Positions 19,147 to 27,204 of a stretch of 64,000 nucleotides of DNA are shown here, piece by piece. A program made the translations under genes and the position numbers. Positions within the stretch are counted from its first letter, which is position 1; the number at the start of each line of letters is the position of its first letter. Origin of the DNA: Selenomonadales bacterium (lineage in GTDB: Bacteria; Bacillota; Negativicutes; Sporomusales; UBA7701); contig JARKPR010000003.1 of assembly GCA_029975165.1 (NCBI GenBank), forward strand, positions 62,001 through 126,000, read 5' to 3'. The notes below the pieces were generated by a model. It was not told the DNA's origin. It saw nothing but the letters and a program-made list of their open reading frames with translations, and did no database searches.

Positions 19147-19569
19147 TCAGTCGGTGAAGCCTTTTTCCCGCAGGGCGGCGGGGCGGACGAAGCGGGCCAT
19201 GCCGGTGAGGAGCTTGGCGAAGCCGAGTTTGCGGTAGAAGTTTTCCCGCCCCGGCATGGCGAAGAGGATGACGTCCATGCCGGCGAGGCCGGCCATGAGG
19301 GTGTCGACGATGAGGGTGCCGATGTTTCGGCCCTGGCATTCGGGGCGCACGGCGATGTCGTAGAGGACGGCTTCGTAGGCGCCGTCGGAGATGGCCCGGC
19401 CGAGGCCGAGCAGCCGGTCGCCGTCGTAGACGAAGACGACGCGGTAGCTGTTTTCGAAGGCGAGCCGCACTTCGGCCAGGGGATGGGAGGCCATGCGGAC
19501 GCTGTCGAGGATGCTGTAGGCTTCGTCCCAGTCGATGCCGGCGGAGGTTACCTGGATGCGGTATGTCAT
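19147..19569 (-). CDS. GNAT family N-acetyltransferase
   Basis: 140 aa, a complete single GNAT domain. The acetyl-CoA pyrophosphate loop is RPECQGRNIGTLIVD (motif A, residues about 95-110), and FYRKLGF is the usual C-terminal strand and helix. The acceptor is unknown. It follows the DUF362 gene by 9 bp, so they probably share a transcript. Confidence 0.85.
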   Translation of the reverse strand: MTYRIQVTSAGIDWDEAYSILDSVRMASHPLAEVRLAFENSYRVVFVYDGDRLLGLGRAISDGAYEAVLYDIAVRPECQGRNIGTLIVDTLMAGLAGMDVILFAMPGRENFYRKLGFAKLLTGMARFVRPAALREKGFTD

Positions 19570-19578
19570 ATGGCCTCC

Positions 19579-20748
19579 CTAGGGCCGCAGCAGGCGCCGC
19601 AGGCCAGGGACGAGTTCGGGGTCGGGGCAGGGGTTGATTTCGGCGACGGTGTATTCGGTGTCGGCGGCGCTGTTGTGCCGGAGATAGGTGGCGATGGCGG
19701 CGTGGCTGTAAATGCCGCCGGGCCGGGAGGCGGGCATTGCGGGTACGCGGTCGTCGGCGAGGTCCCAGACGATTTTGCAGAAGCTCCTGTTCCGGGCGGT
19801 GCGCGTTTCCATGAAGTCCCAGAGGTTGCCGAAGTCGGGGAGGGAGGCGTCCGGCGGGGTGAGGCGCTCGCGGGCGTACTGGAGGCAGGCGTAGGCGAAG
19901 AGGTCGTGGGCGAGCAGGTCTTCGGAGGCGAAGACGGGGCCGGCGGGAGGTTCGAGGACGTGGCCGTCGTCGGGGCCGAAGAGGGTCATGATTTTGCGGG
20001 CGGCGGTGACGGTGAGGCGGAGCTTGGCTTTGATTTCGGGTATTTCGTTGAGTTCGGCGTACATGGCGGCGAAGTCGGCCCCGCCCTGGTGGAGGAGGCG
20101 GCGGCTGTCTTCGCGCAGGAAGCCGACGCCGATTTTGAGGCCGGCGGTGATGTCGGCCATGATGTGGGAGCCGAGGCGCGGCAGGTAGACGATGTGGTCG
20201 ACGTCTTTGACGAGGGTGGTGAGCTGCGGGGGCTCGGGCCAGTGGTGCTCGCCGGCGGGGCGGCCGGGGAAGTAGGCGTCGTAGCCGCGTTCTTCGAAGA
20301 AGACGGGGGTGGCGCCGTGGGCTTCGATGACGGGGAGGAGGCCGGTGTCGGCGGCGAAGGCCCGCGAGGAGCCGCGCTGCTGGCCGGCGGCCGTCCAGTA
20401 GACGTTGCGGACGCCGGATTGGTCGCCGACGTAGATTTTGCCGGCGCCGCGCTCGGTGAGGATTTGCAGCAGGCTCTCCAGCGCCCAGGGGTCGGTGACG
20501 GCGGGGTGTGGTTTGCCGGAGTTCATGGCGGGTTTGACGAGGACGCTGTCGCCTTTTTTAAGCCAGGCGAAGTCGCTGGCCCGTTCGACGACGCGCTTGA
20601 ACAGGGGGTAGGAGGTTTCCCCCGGCGCCAGCCAGCCGGCGGCGACGAGGGCTTTTTGGGCCGGGGCCGAAGGTTTGCCGACGGCGAGGCCGCCGGCGGC
20701 GGCGATGGCGGAGAGGGTGCCGATGGTCCAGGAGGTTTCGCGGTTCAT
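19579..20748 (-). CDS. DUF362 domain-containing protein
   Basis: 389 aa. It contains the DUF362 pattern VLVKPAMNSGKPHPAVTDP (residues about 75-95) and YVGDQSGV. Function is unknown; relatives are often tied to Fe-S proteins and anaerobic redox metabolism. The start chosen is the second of two close ATGs (20748), which has AAAGGAG at proper spacing; the first overlaps the ribosome site. No ferredoxin cysteines are visible. The Fe-S aldo/keto reductase gene precedes it, separated by a hairpin. Confidence 0.8.
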   Translation of the reverse strand: MNRETSWTIGTLSAIAAAGGLAVGKPSAPAQKALVAAGWLAPGETSYPLFKRVVERASDFAWLKKGDSVLVKPAMNSGKPHPAVTDPWALESLLQILTERGAGKIYVGDQSGVRNVYWTAAGQQRGSSRAFAADTGLLPVIEAHGATPVFFEERGYDAYFPGRPAGEHHWPEPPQLTTLVKDVDHIVYLPRLGSHIMADITAGLKIGVGFLREDSRRLLHQGGADFAAMYAELNEIPEIKAKLRLTVTAARKIMTLFGPDDGHVLEPPAGPVFASEDLLAHDLFAYACLQYARERLTPPDASLPDFGNLWDFMETRTARNRSFCKIVWDLADDRVPAMPASRPGGIYSHAAIATYLRHNSAADTEYTVAEINPCPDPELVPGLRRLLRP

Positions 20749-20793
20749 TGGTTGCATCTCCTTTTGTGTGCCGGTTGGATGTTGATGTTGAGA

Positions 20794-20820
20794 AGCCCCG
20801 CGGTTATGCTCCGCAGGGCT
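20794..20820 (-). terminator. Hairpin downstream of the aldo/keto reductase
   Basis: AGCCCTGCGG/CCGCGGGGCT stem in the 88-bp gap, not followed by a strong T run. It may terminate weakly or reduce read-through into the DUF362 gene. Confidence 0.4.
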
Positions 20821-20836
20821 CCGGACCATACTCGCT

Positions 20837-21871
20837 TTAGGCCTGCTGGCCGAGTTCGCGGCGGTGCGCAAGGTAGAGGTCGTGGTTCTTGCGGATGAGT
20901 TCGGGGATGGGCAGCTGGTAGGGGCAGCGGGTGAGGCAGACGCCGCATTGGGTACAGTTCTCGACCGATTCGATGGCTTTTTTGGAGAAGTTGACGGCGA
21001 CTTGCTTGGACATGCGGTGGGCGATGATGGGGTAGCTCATGGCGGCGGTGATCATGACGCCGTTGGGGCAGGGCTGGCAGTATTCGCACCGCCGGCAGAA
21101 GCGGCCGCCGACCCGGTCGCGGAAGGCGGCCATGGCGGCGAGGTCTTCGCCGGTGACGGCGTTGGGCTGGTCGTAGAGGGCGACGACTTCGTCGACGTAT
21201 TGGACGGAGTCGAAGCCGGGGATGGGCACGATGTCTTCGTGCTGGCGGAGGAATTTGAAGGAGAGGCCGGCGTTGTCGATGACGCCGCCGCCGAAGGGCT
21301 TCATGGCGATGATGCCGAGGCCGAGGGAGCGGGCGACGACGTGGAGTTCGTCGGCGGCCGCGGGTTCGAGGAAGCTGAAGGGGAACTGGATGGTTGCGAA
21401 GAGGCCGGTTTTGATGAGTTTGACGGCCATGGGGATGCTGTGGGAGGTGACGCCGAGGTGGCGGACTTTGCCCTGTTCTTGGGCTTTGACGAGGGCTTCG
21501 AGGGCGCCGCCGGGGCCGGAGATGGCCTGCCAGTCTTTTTCCTGGGCGACCTGGTGAAGTTGGAGGAGGTCGATGCGGTCGGTTCTGAGGAGGCGGAGGC
21601 TGGTGTCGATGTGTTCGGCGGCGCCGGCGGCGTCGCGCTTCATGGTTTTGGTGGCGAGGATGATTTGGTCGCGCAGGCCGGCGAAGGCCCGGCCGATTTT
21701 GTCTTCGCTGCCGAGGTAGGCGTTGGCGGTGTCGTAGAAGGTGATGCCTTTGTCGAAGGCGCGGCGCAGGACGGCGACCGCTTCGTCTACGGTGAGGCGG
21801 ATGATGGGTATGCCGCCGAAGCCGACTTCGGATACTTTGAGCCCGGTTTTGCCGAGAACTACGTAACGCAT
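20837..21871 (-). CDS. Aldo/keto reductase with C-terminal iron-sulfur domain
   Basis: 344 aa. The N-terminal 270 residues are an AKR barrel with catalytic residues in DTANAYLGSEDKIG (Asp, Tyr), LATK (Lys) and LLQLHQV (His). The C-terminus has a ferredoxin-like cysteine set, CTQCGVCLTRCPY, and an additional CRRCEYCQPCP cluster upstream, so it should bind Fe-S clusters. This class is common in anaerobes, but its substrates are undefined. The start is the ATG 21871 following a GGAGG-type site. Confidence 0.9.
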   Translation of the reverse strand: MRYVVLGKTGLKVSEVGFGGIPIIRLTVDEAVAVLRRAFDKGITFYDTANAYLGSEDKIGRAFAGLRDQIILATKTMKRDAAGAAEHIDTSLRLLRTDRIDLLQLHQVAQEKDWQAISGPGGALEALVKAQEQGKVRHLGVTSHSIPMAVKLIKTGLFATIQFPFSFLEPAAADELHVVARSLGLGIIAMKPFGGGVIDNAGLSFKFLRQHEDIVPIPGFDSVQYVDEVVALYDQPNAVTGEDLAAMAAFRDRVGGRFCRRCEYCQPCPNGVMITAAMSYPIIAHRMSKQVAVNFSKKAIESVENCTQCGVCLTRCPYQLPIPELIRKNHDLYLAHRRELGQQA

Positions 21872-22010
21872 GGTGTCCCTCCATGATTGTAGTCTTTACC
21901 AGGATATTCTAGCGCCGCGGGCCGGTTTCCTGCCCGGCAAGTTGTATCTGGGCCGAAAGAGTGTTAGTATATATTATATCTAAATTGTCACTGAGCACGC
22001 GGAGGGTAGG

Positions 22011-22766
22011 ATGAGGTTATTCGGTTCGAAGGGCGACGGCAATTACCAGAAGTGCATCGGCGAGGCGCGCAAGTGGTTCGAGCGGGAGGACCGGGAGAAG
22101 GCTTGCTATTGGTACACGAAGGCCGGGGTGGCCGATCGCGCCGACGCGGATATGCGGGATCTGGGGGATTATCTGGTGGTCGCCACGGAGTACCGCCCCG
22201 ATATAGCGGTGGATATCGCCCGGCTGATTTTGAGCCGCAGCGGTCCCATCCCGGCGATGTATGTGCAGGATGTTTTCTGCTGCGCGCTGTTCGTGCCCGA
22301 CCGGGCGTTGGAGCAGGAGGCGGTGCGCCGGGTGCTGGCCGATAAGCTGAACCCGACGCTGTGCGTGCGGATCGCGGATATGTATTTCGAGTATGCCGCC
22401 GACCGGCGGGATAGCGTGCAGGCGGTGCTGTGGGTGCAGCGGGCGGCGCAGGCCGAGGCGGCGAATTTCAGCGATTGGTCGGCGAAGGCGTATGCGCTGT
22501 ATCTGCTGGTGGACGACGACGAGAAGGCGAAGCTGGCGGTGCTGGGCTGCGCCCAGAAGGCGCTGGAGTTGGCGGAGACCGATTCGGATGTCAATGTGGA
22601 CGCGCTGGAGGACCTGCTGGACGCTTTGGGGTTCCTGGAGTACGACGGCAGCCTGATAGCCAAGTATTTGTACGAGAAGCTGCTGGCGAACAATAATATC
22701 GCCCTGCCGGAGAAGCACCGCATCTGGCAGGACCTGAAGGAGCTGCAGGAGCACTTGAAGGGGTGA
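22011..22766 (+). CDS. Hypothetical alpha-helical protein
   Basis: 251 aa, no signal peptide or membrane segment, strongly acidic and helical. Segments such as EARKWFEREDREKACYWYTKAG and YADRRDSVQAVLWVQRAA resemble TPR/Sel1-type helical repeats, but I cannot assign a family. The start ATG follows GGAGGG. AT-rich promoter-like sequence (TATATATTATAT) lies 30 nt before it, and a clean terminator follows, so it is monocistronic. Confidence 0.75.
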   Translation: MRLFGSKGDGNYQKCIGEARKWFEREDREKACYWYTKAGVADRADADMRDLGDYLVVATEYRPDIAVDIARLILSRSGPIPAMYVQDVFCCALFVPDRALEQEAVRRVLADKLNPTLCVRIADMYFEYAADRRDSVQAVLWVQRAAQAEAANFSDWSAKAYALYLLVDDDEKAKLAVLGCAQKALELAETDSDVNVDALEDLLDALGFLEYDGSLIAKYLYEKLLANNNIALPEKHRIWQDLKELQEHLKG

Positions 22767-22777
22767 CGCAAGAGATG

Positions 22778-22810
22778 AAAAGCCTGAAACCGGGAGGTTT
22801 CAGGCTTTTG
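22778..22810 (+). terminator. Rho-independent terminator
   Basis: AAAGCCTGAAAC/GTTTCAGGCTTTT hairpin with a T run, 12 nt after the helical-protein gene. Confidence 0.85.
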
Positions 22811-22870
22811 TGCCGTTTGTGGGGAGCGGGGGCAATCAATGTACTATTGTTAGAAACCGAGCCGGAGATG

Positions 22871-23542
22871 CTATGGCTTCTGGGGATAACCAGATGGGCT
22901 AAATTGCAGTCTTGTACCAGCAGGAAATGTTATGCCGTTGACAGTTAATTGATCGGCTATTGTTCCTCTAACTACTTCGCCATTAGGACCGAATGTAATT
23001 TCGGTAACTGCTTTAAATTTGACAAAACCAGCGTAATTATCTTTTGGCATAAAATTCTGCCAGCCAACAGGACGTAAATAAGTATCAGATTTCGGAAATC
23101 CACTGAGTAAATTGCCATTTTTATCGATTGCAAAGGGAGTTTCATATTTTAATGAAATTTTTTGTGCCTTATTATTCACTATAATTAGTTCGGCGTCTTC
23201 ATTCAGCGTTCCAGAAATGACACTTCCCTGTTCATCAAATGTTGTGACAGCGTCTCCTCCCTTTATTCGAATACAACTAAAGCCCAAAATTGTGTCGTAC
23301 AGTTTTATTAGTGTATACGAACCGCTTCTGCAATACACTTCCTGATTTGATTTTAGAACACCGGAGATTACTTCTCCTCTTTCGTTCAATTCAACTGTAG
23401 TACCTTGTTTAAACGTGACTAATCCAGTAACGGACCCTTGAATAGGCAAATCGGTATCCCTGTCTAACACCTTGGTTGTTGAGCAAAGCGCGATTGTCGG
23501 AACAAGCATGATTAACAAAAAAATAATCAATGCTTTTTTCAT
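22871..23542 (-). CDS. Secreted protein with degenerate internal repeats (unknown function)
   Basis: 223 aa with a standard signal peptide (KKALIIFLLIMLVPTIALC). The mature region contains four copies of a short beta motif spaced about 45 residues apart: LNERGEVISGVL, FDEQGSVISGTL, IDKNGNLLSGFP and FGPNGEVVRGTI. This suggests a repetitive beta fold on the outside of the cytoplasmic membrane. Base composition is far more AT-rich than the neighbours and codon use differs, which points to recent acquisition. I do not recognise the family. Confidence 0.75.
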   Translation of the reverse strand: MKKALIIFLLIMLVPTIALCSTTKVLDRDTDLPIQGSVTGLVTFKQGTTVELNERGEVISGVLKSNQEVYCRSGSYTLIKLYDTILGFSCIRIKGGDAVTTFDEQGSVISGTLNEDAELIIVNNKAQKISLKYETPFAIDKNGNLLSGFPKSDTYLRPVGWQNFMPKDNYAGFVKFKAVTEITFGPNGEVVRGTIADQLTVNGITFPAGTRLQFSPSGYPQKP

Positions 23543-23730
23543 AATAAACCGCCCACCTCATTTCATTGGTTGTTTTATATGTCAAATTTACCACTATATT
23601 CCTGTAAAAACAATCATATTTGCAAAACGAGAAAGGAGATTCATAGCTAAAAGCGAGAGCACCGGGAAATAGTATAGCACATTTACCGCTACCTCCTCTC
23701 CCCCGTTTCCTAAAAAAACTTAGAACTGCC
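23543..23730. other. AT-rich intergenic region
   Basis: The promoter region of the repeat-containing secreted protein (minus strand) lies here. The first half is AT-rich with no coding frame that has a ribosome site; the second half leads into repeat A4. Confidence 0.4.
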
Positions 23731-23804
23731 GAGGCCGTTCAGAAGGCCCTAGATGCAAGCGCTCTGAGGAGCAACGCCGCAGATGGGGCCTTATCAACGG
23801 CCTC
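23731..23804 (-). repeat. Family A palindromic element, copy A4 (short)
   Basis: Arms GAGGCCGTTCAGAAGGCCC and GGGGCCTTATCAACGGCCTC, with landmarks TAGATGCAAGCG and AGCAACGCCGCAGATGGGG. The central GTAC stem found in longer copies is missing. It abuts the TAA of the 51-aa gene. Confidence 0.75.
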
Positions 23805-23805
23805 C

Positions 23806-23961
23806 TTAGTGTGCGAGATCAAACCGCGAAGGGCAGATGGTACGGCACCGGTTGCACGCCAACACCCACCCGCCGTCGGGCGTGGTGCGGCTTGATACGG
23901 TGCGGCATTTTTTCTGCAGGCCGGCGGCCAGGTCTTTTACGGCGGCGGCGGTGACGGTCAT
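23806..23961 (-). CDS. Small cysteine-containing protein (51 aa)
   Basis: The ATG at 23961 has an excellent GGGAGGAATT ribosome site. The 51-residue product has a Cys at about residue 20 and a CNRCRTIC cluster near residues 37-44, suggesting metal binding; no family is recognised. Family A elements elsewhere in the window abut stop codons of clearly real genes, and A4 abuts this stop, which supports the call. It is monocistronic. Confidence 0.55.
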   Translation of the reverse strand: MTVTAAAVKDLAAGLQKKCRTVSSRTTPDGGWVLACNRCRTICPSRFDLAH

Positions 23962-24085
23962 GACCAATTCCTCCCGCAAGAAGCATTTCCACATATATCC
24001 TATCACGCCGGCGTTTAGGGGTAAACGTCGCAGAAGGAGGTATTATTTTTCCGTTATTCACATACAAATAAATATGCTACTCTAC

Positions 24086-24115
24086 TTGCAGTGAGAAAAT
24101 CAATTGTGCTATACT
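24086..24115 (+). promoter_or_regulatory. Promoter of gapB
   Basis: TTGCAG, an 18-nt spacer and TATACT on the plus strand, about 25 nt before the leader peptide start. Confidence 0.6.
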
Positions 24116-24138
24116 ATTATTGCAAAGGGAGTTAATTG

Positions 24139-24171
24139 ATGCGTATCATTTGGGAGTGTGATGGGGTTTGA
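24139..24171 (+). CDS. Ten-residue leader peptide translationally coupled to gapB
   Basis: ATG at 24139 preceded by AAAGGGAG at good spacing. It encodes MRIIWECDGV and stops with a TGA that overlaps the gapB TTG start (TTGA). The ribosome site is better than that of gapB itself, so ribosomes probably reach gapB by re-initiation. It is too short to judge by family resemblance. Confidence 0.4.
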   Translation: MRIIWECDGV

Positions 24172-25211
24172 AGGCCAGAATCGCCATCAACGGCTTTGGC
24201 AGGATCGGCAGGATGTGCCTGCGGGCCTCCCTGGCCCGCGAGGATGTGGAGGTCGTCGCCGTCAACGGGACGATGGACGCGCCGTCGCTGGCCCGCCTGC
24301 TGAAGTACGACTCGGTCCACGGTATCCTCGACCGTACGGTGGTGGCCACCGACCGGGAGATCGTGGTCGACGGGCAGGCGATCCGGGTGCTGTCGGACCG
24401 CAACCCGGCCAATCTGTCCTGGGGCAGCCTGGGGGCCGATATCGTGATCGAGGCGACCGGCAAGTTCAACTCCGGCCGGGATTGCCAGGTCCACCTGGAC
24501 AACGGGGCGGGCAAGGTGATCATCACCGCGCCGGCGAAGGATGCCGTACCGACGTTCGTGGTGGGGGTGAACGACGGCGATTACAGCCATCATAAGCATC
24601 ACATCGTTTCGACGGCTTCGTGCACGACGAATTGCCTGGCGCCGGTGGTGAAGGTGCTGCATGAGCGGTTCGGCGTGGTGAGCGGGTTCATGTCGACGGT
24701 CCACGCGTTCACGACCGATCAGCGCAGCCTGGACAACAGCCATAAGGATCCGCGGCGGGCGCGGAGCTGCGTGCAGTCGATCATCCCGACGACGACCGGC
24801 GCGGCGCGGATGATCGGCGAGGTGATACCGGCGCTGAGGGGGAAGCTGAACGGGATCGCGATCAGGGTGCCGGTGCCGAATGTGTCGCTGACGGATCTGG
24901 TGGTGCAGGTGAGCCGCAGCGTGACGGCGGAGGAGATCAACCGGGCGCTGTGCGCGGCGGCCCGCGGGCAGCTGCGGGGCATCCTCGATTATTGCGAGGA
25001 GCCGCTGGTGTCGATCGATTTTCTGAAGAACAGCCATTCGGCCATCGTGGATGCGCTGTCGACGATGGTGGTGGGCCCGGATACCGCGAAGGTGCTGGCC
25101 TGGTACGACAATGAATGGGGCTATGCCAGCCGGGTGATCGATTTCGCCGGCCTGATGGCCCGCCAGGCGGCGGAGAACGAAACATTGCCGACCCGCAAAG
25201 CGGCCGGCTGA
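24168..25211 (+). CDS. gapB: Glyceraldehyde-3-phosphate dehydrogenase, predicted NADP-type
   Basis: 347 aa from TTG 24168. Catalytic Cys152 lies in STASCTTN and the partner His in STVHAFT; the NAD(P) fold starts with INGFGRIGR. It interconverts glyceraldehyde 3-phosphate and 1,3-bisphosphoglycerate. At the three positions known to decide cofactor choice, the NAD-type residues are absent: the acidic residue after the second strand is Gly34 (VNGTMD instead of VNDLTD), and the LeuPro pair of the S-loop is Asn190-Ser191 (LDNSHKD). This is what NADP-using enzymes show, so a GapB-like gluconeogenic role is inferred. No other glycolytic gene is adjacent. Confidence 0.9.
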   Translation: MKARIAINGFGRIGRMCLRASLAREDVEVVAVNGTMDAPSLARLLKYDSVHGILDRTVVATDREIVVDGQAIRVLSDRNPANLSWGSLGADIVIEATGKFNSGRDCQVHLDNGAGKVIITAPAKDAVPTFVVGVNDGDYSHHKHHIVSTASCTTNCLAPVVKVLHERFGVVSGFMSTVHAFTTDQRSLDNSHKDPRRARSCVQSIIPTTTGAARMIGEVIPALRGKLNGIAIRVPVPNVSLTDLVVQVSRSVTAEEINRALCAAARGQLRGILDYCEEPLVSIDFLKNSHSAIVDALSTMVVGPDTAKVLAWYDNEWGYASRVIDFAGLMARQAAENETLPTRKAAG

Positions 25212-25227
25212 GGGAGGAATTTATATC

Positions 25228-25428
25228 ATGTCTGCCCAATGTCCCGCTTGCGGCGGCCGGGGAACGGTCGCCAGCGATTGTCCCTACTGCCGGGACAGCG
25301 ATTCGTTCGAGCATCATGACTTGAATGAAAAGGGTTGCCCGAGCTGCGGCAGCGCAGGCTATGTGGAAGAGGCTTGTCCGCTTTGCGGCGGGAGGGGGTC
25401 GGCCGGCCACTTTCTTAGGGTGAGCTGA
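25228..25428 (+). CDS. Small zinc-finger protein with DnaJ-like CxxCxGxG motifs
   Basis: 66 aa with four CxxC pairs (CPACGGRG, CPYC, CPSCGSAG, CPLCGGRG), the pattern of a DnaJ-type zinc-binding region without the J domain. It probably binds two zinc ions; role unknown. The start ATG follows GGAGGAATT, and the gene lies 16 bp after gapB, so it is co-transcribed and shares its terminator. Confidence 0.8.
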   Translation: MSAQCPACGGRGTVASDCPYCRDSDSFEHHDLNEKGCPSCGSAGYVEEACPLCGGRGSAGHFLRVS

Positions 25429-25440
25429 CCGGCAAGAGGA

Positions 25441-25470
25441 AACCGGGCCTGGTTGGCCCGGTTTTTTCTT
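25441..25470 (+). terminator. Rho-independent terminator of gapB operon
   Basis: AACCGGGCC/GGCCCGGTT hairpin with a TTTTTT tract, immediately after the zinc-finger gene. Confidence 0.9.
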
Positions 25471-25477
25471 TTGGCGA

Positions 25478-26104
25478 TTATTGGATTATGAAGGTGTATT
25501 CGCCGGCCTCTTCGCCGTCGAAGAGGATTTTGACGGTGTGGCGGCCGCTCGGCCAGGCCCCGGGCTTGTAGGCGTCGAGGACGGTGGCGAATTTGGCCGA
25601 CGCCCATTCTTTTTTCGGCTGGGCGGTTTTTTTGATTTCGGCGGTCATGCGGCCGGCGGGATCGATGTGCCGAATGACGAGAGGGATGGTGGCGTCGGCG
25701 ATGTTGTAGGCGTTGTTTTTGAAGTTGATTTCGAGGTAGATGTTGCCGGCCGGGTGGATGAAGGTGTCGGCGTAACGGCGTTCTTGCACCGGCGAGAGCC
25801 TGTCGCCGGCGAAGAAGCGGACGGCAGTGATTTGGCCTTTTGCGGCCGGCGGCGCCGGCTGGGGCGCGGCGGCGGGCGGCGGGGCCTTCGGTTTGGGGGC
25901 CGGCATGAGTTGGGCGGTAATTTCGCGCAGGGCTTTTTCGACGGCGTCCATGGTGAGTTCGTCGGCGGCCGCGGGGGCGCCGTCGAGGGAGCGCACGGCG
26001 ATGTAGACGTTGCGAACGGCGAAGCCTGCGGCGGCGAGCAGCAGGACGGCGACGAGGAGGACGGTGACGAGTTCTTTCATGATGGCTGTCCGGTTGTCGT
26101 CCAT
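25478..26104 (-). CDS. Membrane-anchored protein of unknown function
   Basis: 208 aa. A short cytosolic N-terminus is followed by one transmembrane helix (LVTVLLVAVLLLAAAGFAV, residues about 11-30), a Pro/Ala-rich linker (about 75-95) and a C-terminal beta-rich domain ending in a DGEEAGEYTFIIQ-type strand. The domain looks like an Ig-like extracytoplasmic module; no family assigned. The start ATG has GGGGGAA upstream. It lies 37 bp after the SDR gene and may share its transcript. Confidence 0.7.
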   Translation of the reverse strand: MDDNRTAIMKELVTVLLVAVLLLAAAGFAVRNVYIAVRSLDGAPAAADELTMDAVEKALREITAQLMPAPKPKAPPPAAAPQPAPPAAKGQITAVRFFAGDRLSPVQERRYADTFIHPAGNIYLEINFKNNAYNIADATIPLVIRHIDPAGRMTAEIKKTAQPKKEWASAKFATVLDAYKPGAWPSGRHTVKILFDGEEAGEYTFIIQ

Positions 26105-26141
26105 GGTTTTTCCCCCTTTCCGGCGGTCGGCCGGGGTGTGT

Positions 26142-26879
26142 TTAGAGGATGGCGCCGCCGTCGACGATGACGGTCTGCCCGGTTATCATGTTGGCGGACA
26201 GCAGCAGGGGGACGACGACCTGGGCGACGTCTTCGGGGCCACAGCAGCGGCCCAGGGGGGTGGCGCCGCCGAGGCGTTTGACGTGGTCTTCGCGGCCGGC
26301 GCACCAGCGGGTGAGGACGATGCCGGGGGCGACGCTGTTGACGCGCACTTCGGGGGCAAGGACCTGGGCGAGGGATTTGGTGACGCTGATGGCGGCGGCT
26401 TTGGAGGCGGCGTAGGCGATGGAGCTGCCTTTGCCGGTGATGCCGGCGACGGAGGTGATGTTGACGATGGCGCCGCCGGTTTTTTTGAGGTGGGGGGCGG
26501 CGGCCCGGCAGGCGAAGAACAGGCCTTTGACGTTGACGCCCATGATGTCGTCCCAGTATTCACCGGCCATGCCGTCGAGGTCGGCGGCGGCGACGAAGTG
26601 GGTGGTGCCGGCGGAGTTGACGAGGTAGTCGAGGCGGCCGAAGCGGCGGACGGCGCTCGCCACCAGGCGCTTGACCTGGGTGTCGTCGGCGACGTCGGCT
26701 TGCTCGACCAGGCAGCCGACGCCGGTTTTTTCGATCGCTGCGGCCGTTTCCTGGGCCTCCTTGGCCGAGCGGGAGTAGTTGATGACGATGTCGACGCCTT
26801 GGGCGGCGAGGCTGAGGGCCACCGCCCTGCCGATGCCGGTGGCGCCGCCGGTGATGAGGGCCACTTTGCGGTTGTCCAT
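26142..26879 (-). CDS. Short-chain dehydrogenase/reductase (FabG-like)
   Basis: 245 aa classical SDR: cofactor loop TGGATGIGRA (residues about 11-20), NSAGT, catalytic Ser in NITSV, and YAASK with catalytic Tyr/Lys. A basic residue after the second strand (NYSRSAKE) suggests NADP(H). Substrate unknown; it resembles 3-oxoacyl-ACP reductases and sugar/alcohol SDRs equally. Start ATG with AAAGGAGG upstream. Confidence 0.88.
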   Translation of the reverse strand: MDNRKVALITGGATGIGRAVALSLAAQGVDIVINYSRSAKEAQETAAAIEKTGVGCLVEQADVADDTQVKRLVASAVRRFGRLDYLVNSAGTTHFVAAADLDGMAGEYWDDIMGVNVKGLFFACRAAAPHLKKTGGAIVNITSVAGITGKGSSIAYAASKAAAISVTKSLAQVLAPEVRVNSVAPGIVLTRWCAGREDHVKRLGGATPLGRCCGPEDVAQVVVPLLLSANMITGQTVIVDGGAIL

Positions 26880-27204
26880 GGGGATGCCTCCTTTTTATAG
26901 TAAAAAAATGATCCGCGCTGTTTTTTGTTTATTTTCTACGTCGGCCGGTCTTTCCCTGTAGCGGCGTGAAAAAAACGAGGGTTGTCATGGGTTTGTCACA
27001 TTTGGCTGTTATTTTAAGGGTGTGGCCGAGAAGTCCGGTCGGCACGGCACCGGTTTTCAGCTCTGATAATTGTTTTTCCCGGTGCAGCCGACCGTTCAAA
27101 TATATTTTGCGGGGTTGGTTATTTTTGTGTGTTGACGCTTGGGTTGCGCCGCCGGTATATTAAGGTTGGAACAAGTATACATAATACGGATTGGAGGTTT
27201 TGTT
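26880..27204. other. Intergenic region with promoters and a stem-loop
   Basis: The 325-bp gap between divergent SDR and outer-membrane protein genes. It is AT-richer near both starts (TTTTTATAGTAAAAAAATG on one side, TATATTAAGG and ATACATAATAC on the other). It holds one strong stem-loop, listed separately. No coding frame is supported. Confidence 0.45.
27037..27093. other. Long stem-loop of unknown role
   Basis: GGTCGGCACGGCACCGG pairs with CCGGTGCAGCCGACC (two unpaired bases) around a 25-nt AT-rich loop. It lies about 110 nt before the outer-membrane protein start and is not followed by a T run on either strand. Confidence 0.5.
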
